DNA of 10,053 nucleotides from Bdellovibrio sp. (GTDB lineage: Bacteria; Bdellovibrionota; Bdellovibrionia; Bdellovibrionales; Bdellovibrionaceae): the NCBI GenBank assembly GCA_017745015.1, contig JAGIAF010000164.1, positions 1 through 10,053 on the forward strand, given 5' to 3'. Made by a program: the position numbers and the translations under genes. A model generated the notes under the pieces. It did not search any database. It saw nothing but the letters and a program-made list of their open reading frames with translations, and was not told the origin of the DNA. Each line of letters begins with the position of its first letter. Position 1 is the stretch's first letter. Positions 1-6,747 of this stretch are shown here, one piece after another.

Positions 1-141
1 AAATCCCAGGGTGTTGTGAACTTTTTCAATGATAGAGTAGGCAGCGCTGACGGCAGTTTCCGCGTGGGGACTGTCAGCAAAGGTGCCGATTTCAACGAAG
101 GTCCCTAAAAAAGGGCGCAGTCGTCTATAGTAGCTTTTCAC
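1..141 (-). CDS. apbE: ApbE-family FAD:protein FMN transferase, N-terminal part (runs off left edge)
   Basis: Reading the minus strand from a GTG at 141-139 gives 47 codons open to the window edge, beginning MKSYYRRLRPFLGTFVEIG. The Met-Gly-Thr-like 'FLGTFVEI' segment, followed by an alanine-rich helix ending in 'IIEKVHNTLGF', is how ApbE proteins begin. ApbE transfers FMN from FAD to a Thr or Ser of a target protein, usually in the periplasm. No signal peptide is seen before the motif with this start, so it may lack one or start differently. The start overlaps the end of the upstream FMN-binding gene by 17 bases, and an AGG lies about nine bases before the GTG, which suggests translational coupling. 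The upstream gene encodes a plausible substrate, so the pair is self-consistent. The catalytic and FAD-binding parts lie outside the window. The family call is fairly sure; the exact start is less so. Confidence 0.82.
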   Translation of the reverse strand, partial: MKSYYRRLRPFLGTFVEIGTFADSPHAETAVSAAYSIIEKVHNTLGF

Positions 142-676
142 CGTTAAGGACCTGTTGCAAAATCAGGATGCGTTTCACGCCATCCAAAACATTGCGGCAA
201 GACAGAGTCGCGCCGGTGATGTTGGGAATATCTTGATCAAGCTTCAAAGGATCTGACAGGGATTTACCTTTAAAGTTTTTACGCCAAGCTTCGGTGCGCA
301 CTTCGCCGCCGTGAGTTTCACGATAACTCATGATTTCAATGCCCAAAACTTTACCGTTAGGATCAACCGCTGTTGCGTAGGTGATGAACTCGTGTTTGCC
401 CACGACTTCATCAATGAAAAGCCAACCAAGATGTTTGGTTTTGTTTTGAACTCTCCAGATGTCAGGATTCTTATTTCTCTGACGAACTCCGGAAAGCTCC
501 TTAATTTTGTCGATCTGTGCATCTGTCAGAGTGACTGGCTTTTTGATGAACTGATCGGCTTCTGGAAAAAGGACTTTTTGCGCTTGGGCTTCATTAAGAT
601 AATCAACCGCATGCGCCGGCATCACGAGAGCCATCGGGATCAGCAAAGATAGATTTTGTACTGTCGTGACTTTCAT
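125..676 (-). CDS. Periplasmic FMN-binding (covalently flavinylated) protein
   Basis: This is a 183-residue exported protein. Residues 1-23 form a Sec signal peptide with likely cleavage after Ala-His-Ala. Residues about 85-175 match the FMN-binding domain seen in NqrC, RnfG and related periplasmic flavoproteins. The key motif is TGATLS at 154-159, where the Thr of GAT (residue 157) would carry FMN through a phosphoester bond. The Asp usually found six residues before that Thr is Pro151 here, with Asp149 close by, so the site is slightly non-standard. It has a single domain and no heme CxxCH motif. The ATG at 676 follows the upstream barrel gene by 16 bases and has an AAAGG-like site, and the 3' end overlaps the apbE start. 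It probably shuttles electrons in the periplasm; the donor and acceptor are unknown. Confidence 0.88.
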   Translation of the reverse strand: MKVTTVQNLSLLIPMALVMPAHAVDYLNEAQAQKVLFPEADQFIKKPVTLTDAQIDKIKELSGVRQRNKNPDIWRVQNKTKHLGWLFIDEVVGKHEFITYATAVDPNGKVLGIEIMSYRETHGGEVRTEAWRKNFKGKSLSDPLKLDQDIPNITGATLSCRNVLDGVKRILILQQVLNGEKLL

Positions 677-692
677 GATGCGCGCCTTTTTG

Positions 693-1583
693 CTAGAAGT
701 TGAAGCCGACTTTAAGACGAGCTTCTTGTTTTGTTTTTTCGATCAAGTGCAAGTTGTCGTCAGTTTGACCCGCATACATTTCGCCGCCACCTTGAATTTG
801 TGGAAGGTATGTCAAAGTCACCCACCAAGATTCGCTTGCGTAGTGAAGAGTTGGACCTCCGAACAAAGACCAACGCTCTTGGCCCACTTCAGTTTCGTAC
901 TCGGATTCCCACAAGAATTCTGCGCCGATAAACCATTTAGGGACAAATCTCCAAGTCAAACCTGTGCCAACATTCAAACCAAGTTCCATTTCTGGCTCTG
1001 TTGGCCATTCGAAACCTGGAGGCAAGTTCGCGATGTTGTAGCGTTTAGCATAAGTAGATTCTGTGCCAAAGTTACCAACCCAGATAAGTTCGCCTTCAAG
1101 GAAGTATTTTTGAACGATGAATTCAAGTTCCATTGAAGTTGTGTCTTTATCTTGGCCAGAGTGTTTGTCCAACCAGCTGTGGTTCAATGACAAATAAGTT
1201 GAGAAACCGATATTGTCTTTAGCCGGGCTCAAGAAGTTGTACTTCGCGGAAGCCTCAAGACCTGACGGAGTCATGCTTTGGTTGATATCTTGTGGAAGGT
1301 AAGCATCGATTTGGATGCCGCTTGAATAAACAGATTGCATGAACAACGCCGCAGAAAGCGACAAGCTGTTTGTCATACCATATTCGATTTCAGTTTTTGA
1401 ATCGAGTGCGCTGTAAGTACCAGTGCCTTTGTCAGTGCGAGAAGTAAGAACTTGGTAAAGATCCCAGCTTCCTTGTGGCAAAGTTTCAGAGCCACGTACG
1501 TAGCCAAAAAGGTTTTCATCAGCGTGAGCTGTGCCCACAAACATCAAAGCTGCAACGACAGCTACTAGAACGGATTTCATCAT
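693..1583 (-). CDS. Outer-membrane beta-barrel-like protein (resembles DUF6662)
   Basis: This is a 296-residue protein with a signal peptide (residues 1-21, cleavage after Ala-His-Ala). The mature part starts DENLFGYVRGSETLPQGSW and contains many alternating, aromatic-rich strands. It ends in ...VGFNF, and a terminal Phe is the usual signature of outer-membrane barrels. The opening and the 'TEIEYGMTNSLSLS' segment resemble the DUF6662 family as I remember it; a profile search was not possible. Two starts (Met1 and Met2) are adjacent, with an AAGAGAG stretch upstream of both. It is the first gene of a leftward operon with the FMN-binding protein and apbE. That context suggests an outer-membrane partner of a flavin redox module, for example a pore or a substrate or metal channel. 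The function is inferred only from its neighbours. Confidence 0.75.
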   Translation of the reverse strand: MMKSVLVAVVAALMFVGTAHADENLFGYVRGSETLPQGSWDLYQVLTSRTDKGTGTYSALDSKTEIEYGMTNSLSLSAALFMQSVYSSGIQIDAYLPQDINQSMTPSGLEASAKYNFLSPAKDNIGFSTYLSLNHSWLDKHSGQDKDTTSMELEFIVQKYFLEGELIWVGNFGTESTYAKRYNIANLPPGFEWPTEPEMELGLNVGTGLTWRFVPKWFIGAEFLWESEYETEVGQERWSLFGGPTLHYASESWWVTLTYLPQIQGGGEMYAGQTDDNLHLIEKTKQEARLKVGFNF

Positions 1584-1717
1584 TTCAGAACTCTCTTGTG
1601 TTAAAAACGTGTAAAGATGCTTATGCCTGAGAGCTGAGGCCGTCTATGTTTTCTCAAGATGACCCCGTAATTGAAAATTAGATGAAAATGCAATTCAGTT
1701 AGGCCGTGGGGGAGGAG

Positions 1718-2551
1718 TTACTTCCAAACTCCCTGGATAACTTCGGCATTCTTGTCCAAACGGCCCAAGTCACCAAGGTTAAACTCTGCCTCAATCGTTT
1801 TTAAGATGTTCACGTGAGTCAGGTGCTGCGAGCTGTGCGATCCCGGTTGGATGTTGCTACCAAGGAGCACCGTATAAATGTGGTTGCCGCCGGTTTTTGA
1901 GGATTCGTCAAAGGTGACCACAACCAGTGTATCTTGCATGAACTGTGGGTTTTTTAAAAGACCATCAAAAACCTGCTTCATCCAATTTGCAGAATAAGCG
2001 ACGCCAGTATCGTGGCCGTCATCATCAAGATTTGGAACATAAAATGACAGGTTCGGTAAATTTCCGGCAGCGGCATCTTTGAAAAACTCATTCGAGTTCA
2101 CGATGTTTTTGCAGCGCTCAGGATTGCTCGTAATATTGGTAAAGCTGATGAAGGGATTATGTTTGCGGACATATCGACCCGTGACACTGCCTGGGAAGCA
2201 ATTGCCGGGGAAGTTTTCAGCATAAGACTTCCAAGTATAACCGTGTTGTTCAAGCAAGTCGGCTAAGTTCGATTCGGAAAGGTTCACCGGATTGTCGTTG
2301 CGAACGCCCAGTAAATCTCCTCCCGCAAAAGAGATATAGTTCCCTTGGGACGGGTGAGTCAGTCCGTACATATTATCCAAGGCACCGCCAGATGTAGAGA
2401 GAGCTTGCAAATAAGGTTGTTGCATAGCTTTGGCGTAATCGGTGTTTTCTAGATAAATGACGACGACTTTTTTGAAGTGTTGGCCGACGAGGGATTCGGC
2501 ATGGGCGAAAGAGGTCAAAAGCAAAGAGCCAAGGATCAATCTTAAAAGCAT
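1718..2551 (-). CDS. Exported phosphoesterase / acid phosphatase-like protein (alkaline phosphatase superfamily)
   Basis: With the ATG at 2551 the protein has 277 residues and a signal peptide (1-18, cut after Ala-His-Ala). The open frame continues to a GTG at 2584, but the ATG at 2551 has a perfect GGGAGG five bases upstream and restores a normal signal peptide, so I prefer it. Family marks of the phosphoesterase fold (acid phosphatase and phospholipase C relatives) appear in order: VVVIYLENTDY near 29-39 with metal ligand Glu35; THPSQGNY at 65-72 with Ser68 as probable nucleophile; NLDDDGHD in the middle; TFDES with Asp215/Glu216; GGNH with His224; and the C-terminal HVNILKTIE segment. It should hydrolyse phosphate esters in the periplasm or outside the cell; the substrate is unknown. 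It is monocistronic as far as seen, with no clear terminator before the next gene at 1583. Confidence 0.87.
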   Translation of the reverse strand: MLLRLILGSLLLTSFAHAESLVGQHFKKVVVIYLENTDYAKAMQQPYLQALSTSGGALDNMYGLTHPSQGNYISFAGGDLLGVRNDNPVNLSESNLADLLEQHGYTWKSYAENFPGNCFPGSVTGRYVRKHNPFISFTNITSNPERCKNIVNSNEFFKDAAAGNLPNLSFYVPNLDDDGHDTGVAYSANWMKQVFDGLLKNPQFMQDTLVVVTFDESSKTGGNHIYTVLLGSNIQPGSHSSQHLTHVNILKTIEAEFNLGDLGRLDKNAEVIQGVWK

Positions 2552-2552
2552 A

Positions 2553-2581
2553 ATAGCCTCCCAGAATGGGTGGGAGCCTAT
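2553..2581 (-). promoter_or_regulatory. Hairpin enclosing the Shine-Dalgarno sequence of the phosphoesterase gene
   Basis: The two arms (2553-2563 and 2571-2581) pair over 4 bp, one G-G mismatch (read on the minus strand), then 6 bp, around a seven-base loop. The strand used in the mRNA carries GGGAGG, the SD sequence of the gene starting at 2551, inside the 3' arm. The 5' arm carries the complementary CTCCCA. Folding would hide the ribosome-binding site, leaving the ATG just outside the stem. This is seen directly in the sequence; a role in translational control is inferred. Confidence 0.6.
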
Positions 2582-2607
2582 CACAGTCCTTAGGGAAGTG
2601 AACTACT

Positions 2608-2629
2608 AAAATTAACATCTGTTAATTTT
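2608..2629. promoter_or_regulatory. 22-bp palindrome in the divergent intergenic region (candidate operator)
   Basis: This is a perfect inverted repeat: AAAATTAACA, a two-base spacer TC, then TGTTAATTTT. It lies 57 bases upstream of the phosphoesterase start and 112 bases upstream of the divergent gene at 2741. The symmetry, the short spacer and the position between two divergent genes fit a dimeric repressor or activator site. The spacer is too short for an RNA hairpin loop, so DNA binding is the simpler reading. The regulator is unknown. Confidence 0.55.
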
Positions 2630-2740
2630 TGCCTAAACCCTGTTTTTTGGGCTGATTTTCCACCGTCTTTCAACGCTCTTTTCGTATTCTGCCCCTAGGA
2701 CGTCATAAATGAATATGACCGAAACTTAGAGGAATGGATT

Positions 2741-3283
2741 ATGGAAAGAGTATTGAAAGCCTTTTTATTCTCAATCGTTTCTTCAGCCGCAGTCGCCGCG
2801 ATCGGCGCGCAAAGTCAAGCGTCGCAAAGACCACCCAATGCCGGGGAGGGGAATGAACTTCTCCGCTGCATTTACACTCCTCAAGCGGATTCTCAAAGTT
2901 CTTCTCTGCCGACGAAAAGTTTGGGTTTTAAATTTCAGCTGCAACGAAATAACAGCAATCATATTGCAGTAGATGGCTACACTTTGAATGATTCAAAACA
3001 ACTGATCAAACAAGTCAGCCATGCGGAGCTTGTCGGTGCGGTTTCGGAAATAAGTGCGACGACGAAAGCGACAGATATCATCGCTTCATTAACCCTCGCC
3101 GAAGATTCGCCCTTTGATTTTGCGGTGACTTTAGATACGGCAAATATCGCGGATGGCAGATTCAGTGCAGTGGTTGAAAGTGTCGCGATGTTCACAGGAG
3201 AAACTTACACGCAAGTTCCCGTGAACTGCCGAATTGCTCCTGAACAAAAACAGCAACAGCAATTGACTCAGAAAGCGCCTTAA
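2741..3283 (+). CDS. Exported protein of unknown function
   Basis: This is a 180-residue protein I do not recognise. Residues 1 to about 27 form a signal peptide with a hydrophobic core and a likely cut near Ser-Gln-Ala or earlier. The mature part has a Ser- and Gln-rich start and alternating polar and hydrophobic strands that suggest a small beta-rich domain. It has just two cysteines, Cys43 (LRCIY) and Cys168 (VNCRI), near the two ends of the domain, which could form one disulfide. The C-terminus is Gln- and Lys-rich (EQKQQQQ). An AGAGGA site lies seven bases before the ATG. It is transcribed divergently from the phosphoesterase gene, sharing the palindrome at 2608-2629, so the two may be co-regulated. 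The stop codon falls in the loop of a hairpin. Confidence 0.75.
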   Translation: MERVLKAFLFSIVSSAAVAAIGAQSQASQRPPNAGEGNELLRCIYTPQADSQSSSLPTKSLGFKFQLQRNNSNHIAVDGYTLNDSKQLIKQVSHAELVGAVSEISATTKATDIIASLTLAEDSPFDFAVTLDTANIADGRFSAVVESVAMFTGETYTQVPVNCRIAPEQKQQQQLTQKAP

Positions 3284-3297
3284 GACTTGGCGCTTTC
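3271..3297 (+). terminator. Hairpin over the stop codon (weak terminator candidate)
   Basis: GAAAGCGCC (3271-3279) pairs perfectly with GGCGCTTTC (3289-3297), giving a 9-bp stem with a nine-base loop that contains the TAA stop of the preceding gene. No T-run follows on either strand, so it is not a standard intrinsic terminator. It may stabilise the mRNA 3' end or separate the convergent genes. Confidence 0.4.
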
Positions 3298-3374
3298 AAG
3301 ATGAACGTTGTATTTAAGCCCGTCAGCAAAGAGAGAATCGCGAAGAGCTAGGGGTGGAATTAAATGGGGGCTTT

Positions 3375-4085
3375 TTAAGCTTCGAGAATTTGTTTAACAA
3401 GTTTCGGAACTTCCACTGAAGCGGGCCCGATCAGATGTTCTTGAAAGGCATTGGAGATTTCTGTGTCTTTCAAGTTCACTTCAATCTTTCGCGCTTTCCA
3501 AGCGAGCTGTACAAAGCCCGCAGCCGGATAGACATTGCCGCTGGTGCCGATGGAGATAAAGTAATCTGCTTGTTCCAGGGCCGCATAGATTTCGTCCATA
3601 TGGTGGGGCATTTCCCCGAACCAAACGATATCAGGTCTCAACGCGCCTTTGATGCCGCAATAAGGGCAATTCTCATTTACAGCAAGATCCTCGGTCCAGT
3701 GAAACTCTTCTTCGCAAGACAGGCAGCGGATTTGATCCAGACGCCCGTGCATGTGCAGCAGGTTTTGCGAGCCGGCTCTTCGATGCAGATTGTCGACATT
3801 TTGAGTCACAAGCAGGAAGTTGCCCTCCCAGTGCTTTTCTAACTCCGCCAGAGCGAAATGAGCGGCATTTGGCTGGATTTTCGGGTCTTTCAGTTGAGCG
3901 CGTCTCGCGTTGTAGAAGCGTTGAACCAACGCCGGGTCGCGATGAAAAGCCTCGGGAGTTGCCACATCCTCAATGCGATGTTCCTCCCACAATCCGTCTT
4001 GATCACGGAATGTGCGAATTCCTGACTCGGCAGAGATGCCGGCACCTGTTAGAATGATGATGTTTTTGAAGAGGTGAGGGTTCAA
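3375..4085 (-). CDS. cobB: Sirtuin: NAD-dependent protein deacylase (CobB type)
   Basis: This is a class III bacterial sirtuin that removes acyl groups from lysine in the cytoplasm using NAD. With the preferred TTG start at 4085 it has 236 residues. The motifs are complete: GAGISAESGIRTFR at 14-27 (NAD binding), TQNVDNLH at 94-101, catalytic His113 in HMHGRL, zinc ligands Cys121, Cys124, Cys140 and Cys143, and a GTSGNVYPA segment. The Tyr58-x-x-Arg61 pair (YNAR) is the mark of sirtuins that accept succinyl and malonyl lysine. The frame stays open to a TTG at 4127 (250 residues), but that start has no SD. The TTG at 4085 has GAGG six bases upstream and begins close to the NAD motif, as short CobB forms do. 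It is divergent from the aconitase gene. Confidence 0.94.
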   Translation of the reverse strand: MNPHLFKNIIILTGAGISAESGIRTFRDQDGLWEEHRIEDVATPEAFHRDPALVQRFYNARRAQLKDPKIQPNAAHFALAELEKHWEGNFLLVTQNVDNLHRRAGSQNLLHMHGRLDQIRCLSCEEEFHWTEDLAVNENCPYCGIKGALRPDIVWFGEMPHHMDEIYAALEQADYFISIGTSGNVYPAAGFVQLAWKARKIEVNLKDTEISNAFQEHLIGPASVEVPKLVKQILEA

Positions 4086-4115
4086 ATTATGCCTCGCGCA
4101 AAGTCCTGCAACCCG

Positions 4116-4144
4116 TTGAGCTTTCAACTGATTTTCATTAGGAT
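4116..4144 (+). promoter_or_regulatory. Candidate sigma70-type promoter of the aconitase gene
   Basis: TTGAGC (4116-4121), a 17-base spacer and TAGGAT (4139-4144) resemble a -35/-10 pair. Transcription would begin near 4151 and give a leader of about 20 bases before the ATG at 4174, which has AAAGG eight to nine bases upstream. The -35 overlaps a small inverted repeat (GTTGA 4115-4119 / TCAAC 4124-4128). This is a visual match only. Confidence 0.35.
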
Positions 4145-4173
4145 GGGGCGTTCTTTACAGAAAGGCAATTACA

Positions 4174-6435
4174 ATGGCTTCTAAAATCGAAACGACACCG
4201 GAAATGGTGCAAAACGTTTACAAGAAGACAGCTGAAAGAATCGCAGTTGTTGGTAAACGTCTTAACCGCCCTTTGACTCTTGGAGAGAAAATTCTTTTTG
4301 GTCACTTGGACGATCCTCAAAATCAAGAACTTGTCCGTGGCGAAAGTTTCTTGTTGTTGAGACCAGACCGCGTAGCAATGCAAGATGCGACAGCACAAAT
4401 GGCTTTGTTGCAGTTCATGCTCGCTGGCAAAGATGAAGCTGCCGTTCCTTCAACTGTACATTGCGATCACTTGATCCAAGCTTACAAAGGTTCTGGCGTA
4501 GACATGACTGTTGCCAACCAAACTAACAAAGAAGTTTATGACTTCTTGGCAACGGCTTCTTCTCGTTACAACATCGGCTTCTGGAAACCAGGCGCTGGGA
4601 TCATTCACCAAGTCATCCTTGAGAATTACGCATTCCCAGGTGGTTTGATGATCGGTACAGACTCTCACACTCCGAATGCGGGTGGTTTGGGTATGTGCGC
4701 AGTAGGTGTTGGTGGTTCTGACGCTTCTGACGTGATGGTTGGTCTTCCTTGGGAAGTTAAAAATCCAAAATTGATCGGTGTTCATCTTAAAGGTAAATTG
4801 GGCGGTTGGGCTTCTGCAAAAGACGTGATCTTGAAACTTTGCGGAATGCTGACTGTTAAAGGTGGTACGGATAAAGTTGTTGAGTACTTCGGTGAAGGTA
4901 CTTCTTCAATCTCTTGTACTGGTAAAGCGACGATCACGAACATGGGTGCTGAGCTTGGCGCAACTTGCTCTGTATTCCCGTACGATGAGCGTATGGCTGC
5001 TTACTTGAAATCAACGGGCCGTGATGAATTGGCTAAAGTTGCTGACGCTCACAAAGATCTTTTGTGCGCTGATGCTGACGTAGTTGCAAACCCAGGTAAA
5101 TACTTCGACGAAGTTTACGAAATCGATTTGTCTGCTTTGGAACCGCACCTTGTTGGTCCTCACACTCCAGACTTGGCTCGTCCTATCTCTGCTCTTAAAA
5201 AAGAAGTTGCTGAGAAGGGTTACACAGTTAAGATTTCTTCTGCTTTGATCGGTTCTTGCACGAACTCTTCTTACGAAGATATTGGTCGCGCAGCATTCGT
5301 AGCAAAACAAGCTATGGAAGTGGGCGTGAAAATGGCGACTCCATTCTTGGTTTCTCCAGGTTCAACACAAATCCAAAACACAATTGAACGCGACGGCCAA
5401 ATGGCAACGTTCAACGAAGTAGGCGCGACAGTTCTTGCGAACGCTTGCGGTCCTTGCATCGGTCAATGGAAACGTGACGACGTAAAAACGGGCGAGAAGA
5501 ATACAATCGTAACTTCTTTCAACCGTAACTTCCGCGCTCGTAACGACGCGAACCCAGAGACTTTGGCGTTCATCGCTTCTCCGGAAATCGTAATGGCGTT
5601 GGGTCTTGCAGGTCGTTTGGACTTCAACCCAGCAACTGACGAATTGGTAGGCCCTAAAGGTTCTATCAAATTGCAAGCTCCAGTAGCTCCAGAGTTGCCG
5701 GCTAAAGGCTTCATCGCAGACACTGAAGGTTACCAAAAACCAGCAGGTGCCACAGCTCAAGTAGCCGTGAATCCTTCTTCTGACCGTCTACAACTTCTTT
5801 CTCCGTTCACTAAATGGGATGGTAAGGACTTCGTTGATAATTACGTTCTTGCGAAAGCAAAAGGTAAATGTACAACAGACCATATCTCTCCGGGCGGTAA
5901 ATGGTTGAACTACCGTGGTCACTTGGACAACATCTCTAACAACATGTTGTTGGGTGCGGATAACGCCTTCACAGGTGAAATCGGTAAAGGTAAAAACCAA
6001 TTGACGGGTGAAACTGGTATTGAGTTCGCTCAAATCGCACGCGCTTACCAAAAAGCTGGTAAAGGCTGGGTGATTATCGGTGACGAAAACTACGGTGAAG
6101 GTTCTTCTCGTGAGCACGCAGCTATGTGCCCAAGACACATTGGCGCGACAGCTGTGATCACTAAATCTTTCGCTCGTATCCACGAAACAAACTTGAAAAA
6201 ACAAGGTGTGTTGGCATTGACTTTCGTAAATCCAAAAGACTACGACAAAGTTCAAGAAGCTGACCAAGTTTCCTTGGTAGACTTGAAAGATCTAGCTCCA
6301 GGCAAACACGTGAAAATGAACATCAAGCACGCTGATGGTTCAACTGAGTCAATCGAGTTGAAACACACGTACAACAATGAACAGTTGAAGTGGTTCCGTG
6401 CAGGAAGTGCGTTGAACTTGATCCGCGGCTTGTAA
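4174..6435 (+). CDS. acn: Aconitate hydratase (aconitase, mitochondrial type)
   Basis: This 753-residue enzyme interconverts citrate and isocitrate through cis-aconitate in the TCA cycle, using a [4Fe-4S] cluster in the cytoplasm. The three cluster cysteines are visible: Cys362 in GSCTNSS, and Cys425 and Cys428 in ACGPCIGQW. Other active-site segments are DSHTPNAGGLG, YRGHLDNISNN and GEGSSREHAAM (around 640-650). The length, and cysteine spacing that matches the mitochondrial ACO2 type rather than E. coli AcnA or AcnB, make it the short mitochondrial-like class found in several bacteria. The start has AAAGG upstream and a second in-frame stop (TAATAA) follows the first. Codon use is strongly biased to GGT, GCT, CTT and similar codons compared with neighbours, which suggests high expression. 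It is monocistronic, ending at the terminator at 6585-6615. Confidence 0.98.
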   Translation: MASKIETTPEMVQNVYKKTAERIAVVGKRLNRPLTLGEKILFGHLDDPQNQELVRGESFLLLRPDRVAMQDATAQMALLQFMLAGKDEAAVPSTVHCDHLIQAYKGSGVDMTVANQTNKEVYDFLATASSRYNIGFWKPGAGIIHQVILENYAFPGGLMIGTDSHTPNAGGLGMCAVGVGGSDASDVMVGLPWEVKNPKLIGVHLKGKLGGWASAKDVILKLCGMLTVKGGTDKVVEYFGEGTSSISCTGKATITNMGAELGATCSVFPYDERMAAYLKSTGRDELAKVADAHKDLLCADADVVANPGKYFDEVYEIDLSALEPHLVGPHTPDLARPISALKKEVAEKGYTVKISSALIGSCTNSSYEDIGRAAFVAKQAMEVGVKMATPFLVSPGSTQIQNTIERDGQMATFNEVGATVLANACGPCIGQWKRDDVKTGEKNTIVTSFNRNFRARNDANPETLAFIASPEIVMALGLAGRLDFNPATDELVGPKGSIKLQAPVAPELPAKGFIADTEGYQKPAGATAQVAVNPSSDRLQLLSPFTKWDGKDFVDNYVLAKAKGKCTTDHISPGGKWLNYRGHLDNISNNMLLGADNAFTGEIGKGKNQLTGETGIEFAQIARAYQKAGKGWVIIGDENYGEGSSREHAAMCPRHIGATAVITKSFARIHETNLKKQGVLALTFVNPKDYDKVQEADQVSLVDLKDLAPGKHVKMNIKHADGSTESIELKHTYNNEQLKWFRAGSALNLIRGL

Positions 6436-6441
6436 TAAGCC

Positions 6442-6566
6442 GAAGCGATGAAAACGGCCCATCCGACTTCGTTGTCGGACCGGGCCTTGCTCTCCGGCGT
6501 ACTTTGAGTACGCCTACGTGGCAGTCCCGATCCTCCGCCTCGCGTCTGAACCGTTTTGATCGCTTC
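6442..6566 (+). repeat. 125-bp inverted-repeat element with internal hairpins
   Basis: Terminal arms of 16 bases (6442-6457 and 6551-6566) pair with a single G-G mismatch. Between them lie two clear hairpins. The first is TCCGAC/GTCGGA (6462-6467/6474-6479), extended below by CCC/GGG. The second is GGCGTAC/GTACGCC (6496-6502/6508-6514), perfect over 7 bp with a five-base loop. The element sits seven bases after the aconitase stop and before its terminator, so it would be part of the aconitase mRNA 3' end. No target-site duplication is seen. It could be a dispersed intergenic repeat, a structured 3' UTR or a processed small RNA; a plain terminator does not explain the outer stem. Together with the terminator at 6585-6615 and the leader of the next gene, it fills the 312-base gene-free stretch 6436-6747. 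Confidence 0.65.
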
Positions 6567-6584
6567 TCATTCTAGTTAGTTTTG

Positions 6585-6615
6585 AAACCCACCGCCTTTG
6601 GCGTGTGGGTTTTTT
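6585..6615 (+). terminator. Intrinsic terminator of the aconitase gene
   Basis: AAACCCACCGCC (6585-6596), loop TTT, then GGCG-T-GTGGGTTT (6600-6612) forms a 12-bp stem with one bulged T, followed by a T-run. The T-run is only on the plus-strand side, so it acts on transcripts coming from aconitase. Confidence 0.9.
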
Positions 6616-6747
6616 ATTTAAATTGCTTAAGCCCCCAGATGATCCCACGCCATTTCATTAGGATTACAATATAAACACCATCCTATTTCTCTTGTACTGG
6701 CTGATTTTCTGTACTAATCGTAGCTCCACAAAAAACAGGAGAATCCT

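Noticed and set aside
1625..1640. GCCTGAGAGCTGAGGC resembling a TPP-riboswitch core or operator
   Set aside because: Only four-base arms pair and the rest of a THI element is missing; the downstream gene on that strand has no thiamine link.
2702..2719. GTCATA-AATGAA-TATGAC inverted repeat upstream of the gene at 2741
   Set aside because: Six-base arms are common by chance and there is no independent support; the 22-bp palindrome nearby is the stronger candidate.
4450..6267. Several open frames on the minus strand inside the aconitase gene
   Set aside because: They are shadows of a long, strongly biased coding region; the translations are Cys- and Phe-rich with no domains or SD sites.
6692..6720. 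Promoter-like TTGTAC and TAATCG before the six-cysteine gene
   Set aside because: The -10 is poor, and the better -10-like TACTAA leaves only a 14-base spacer.
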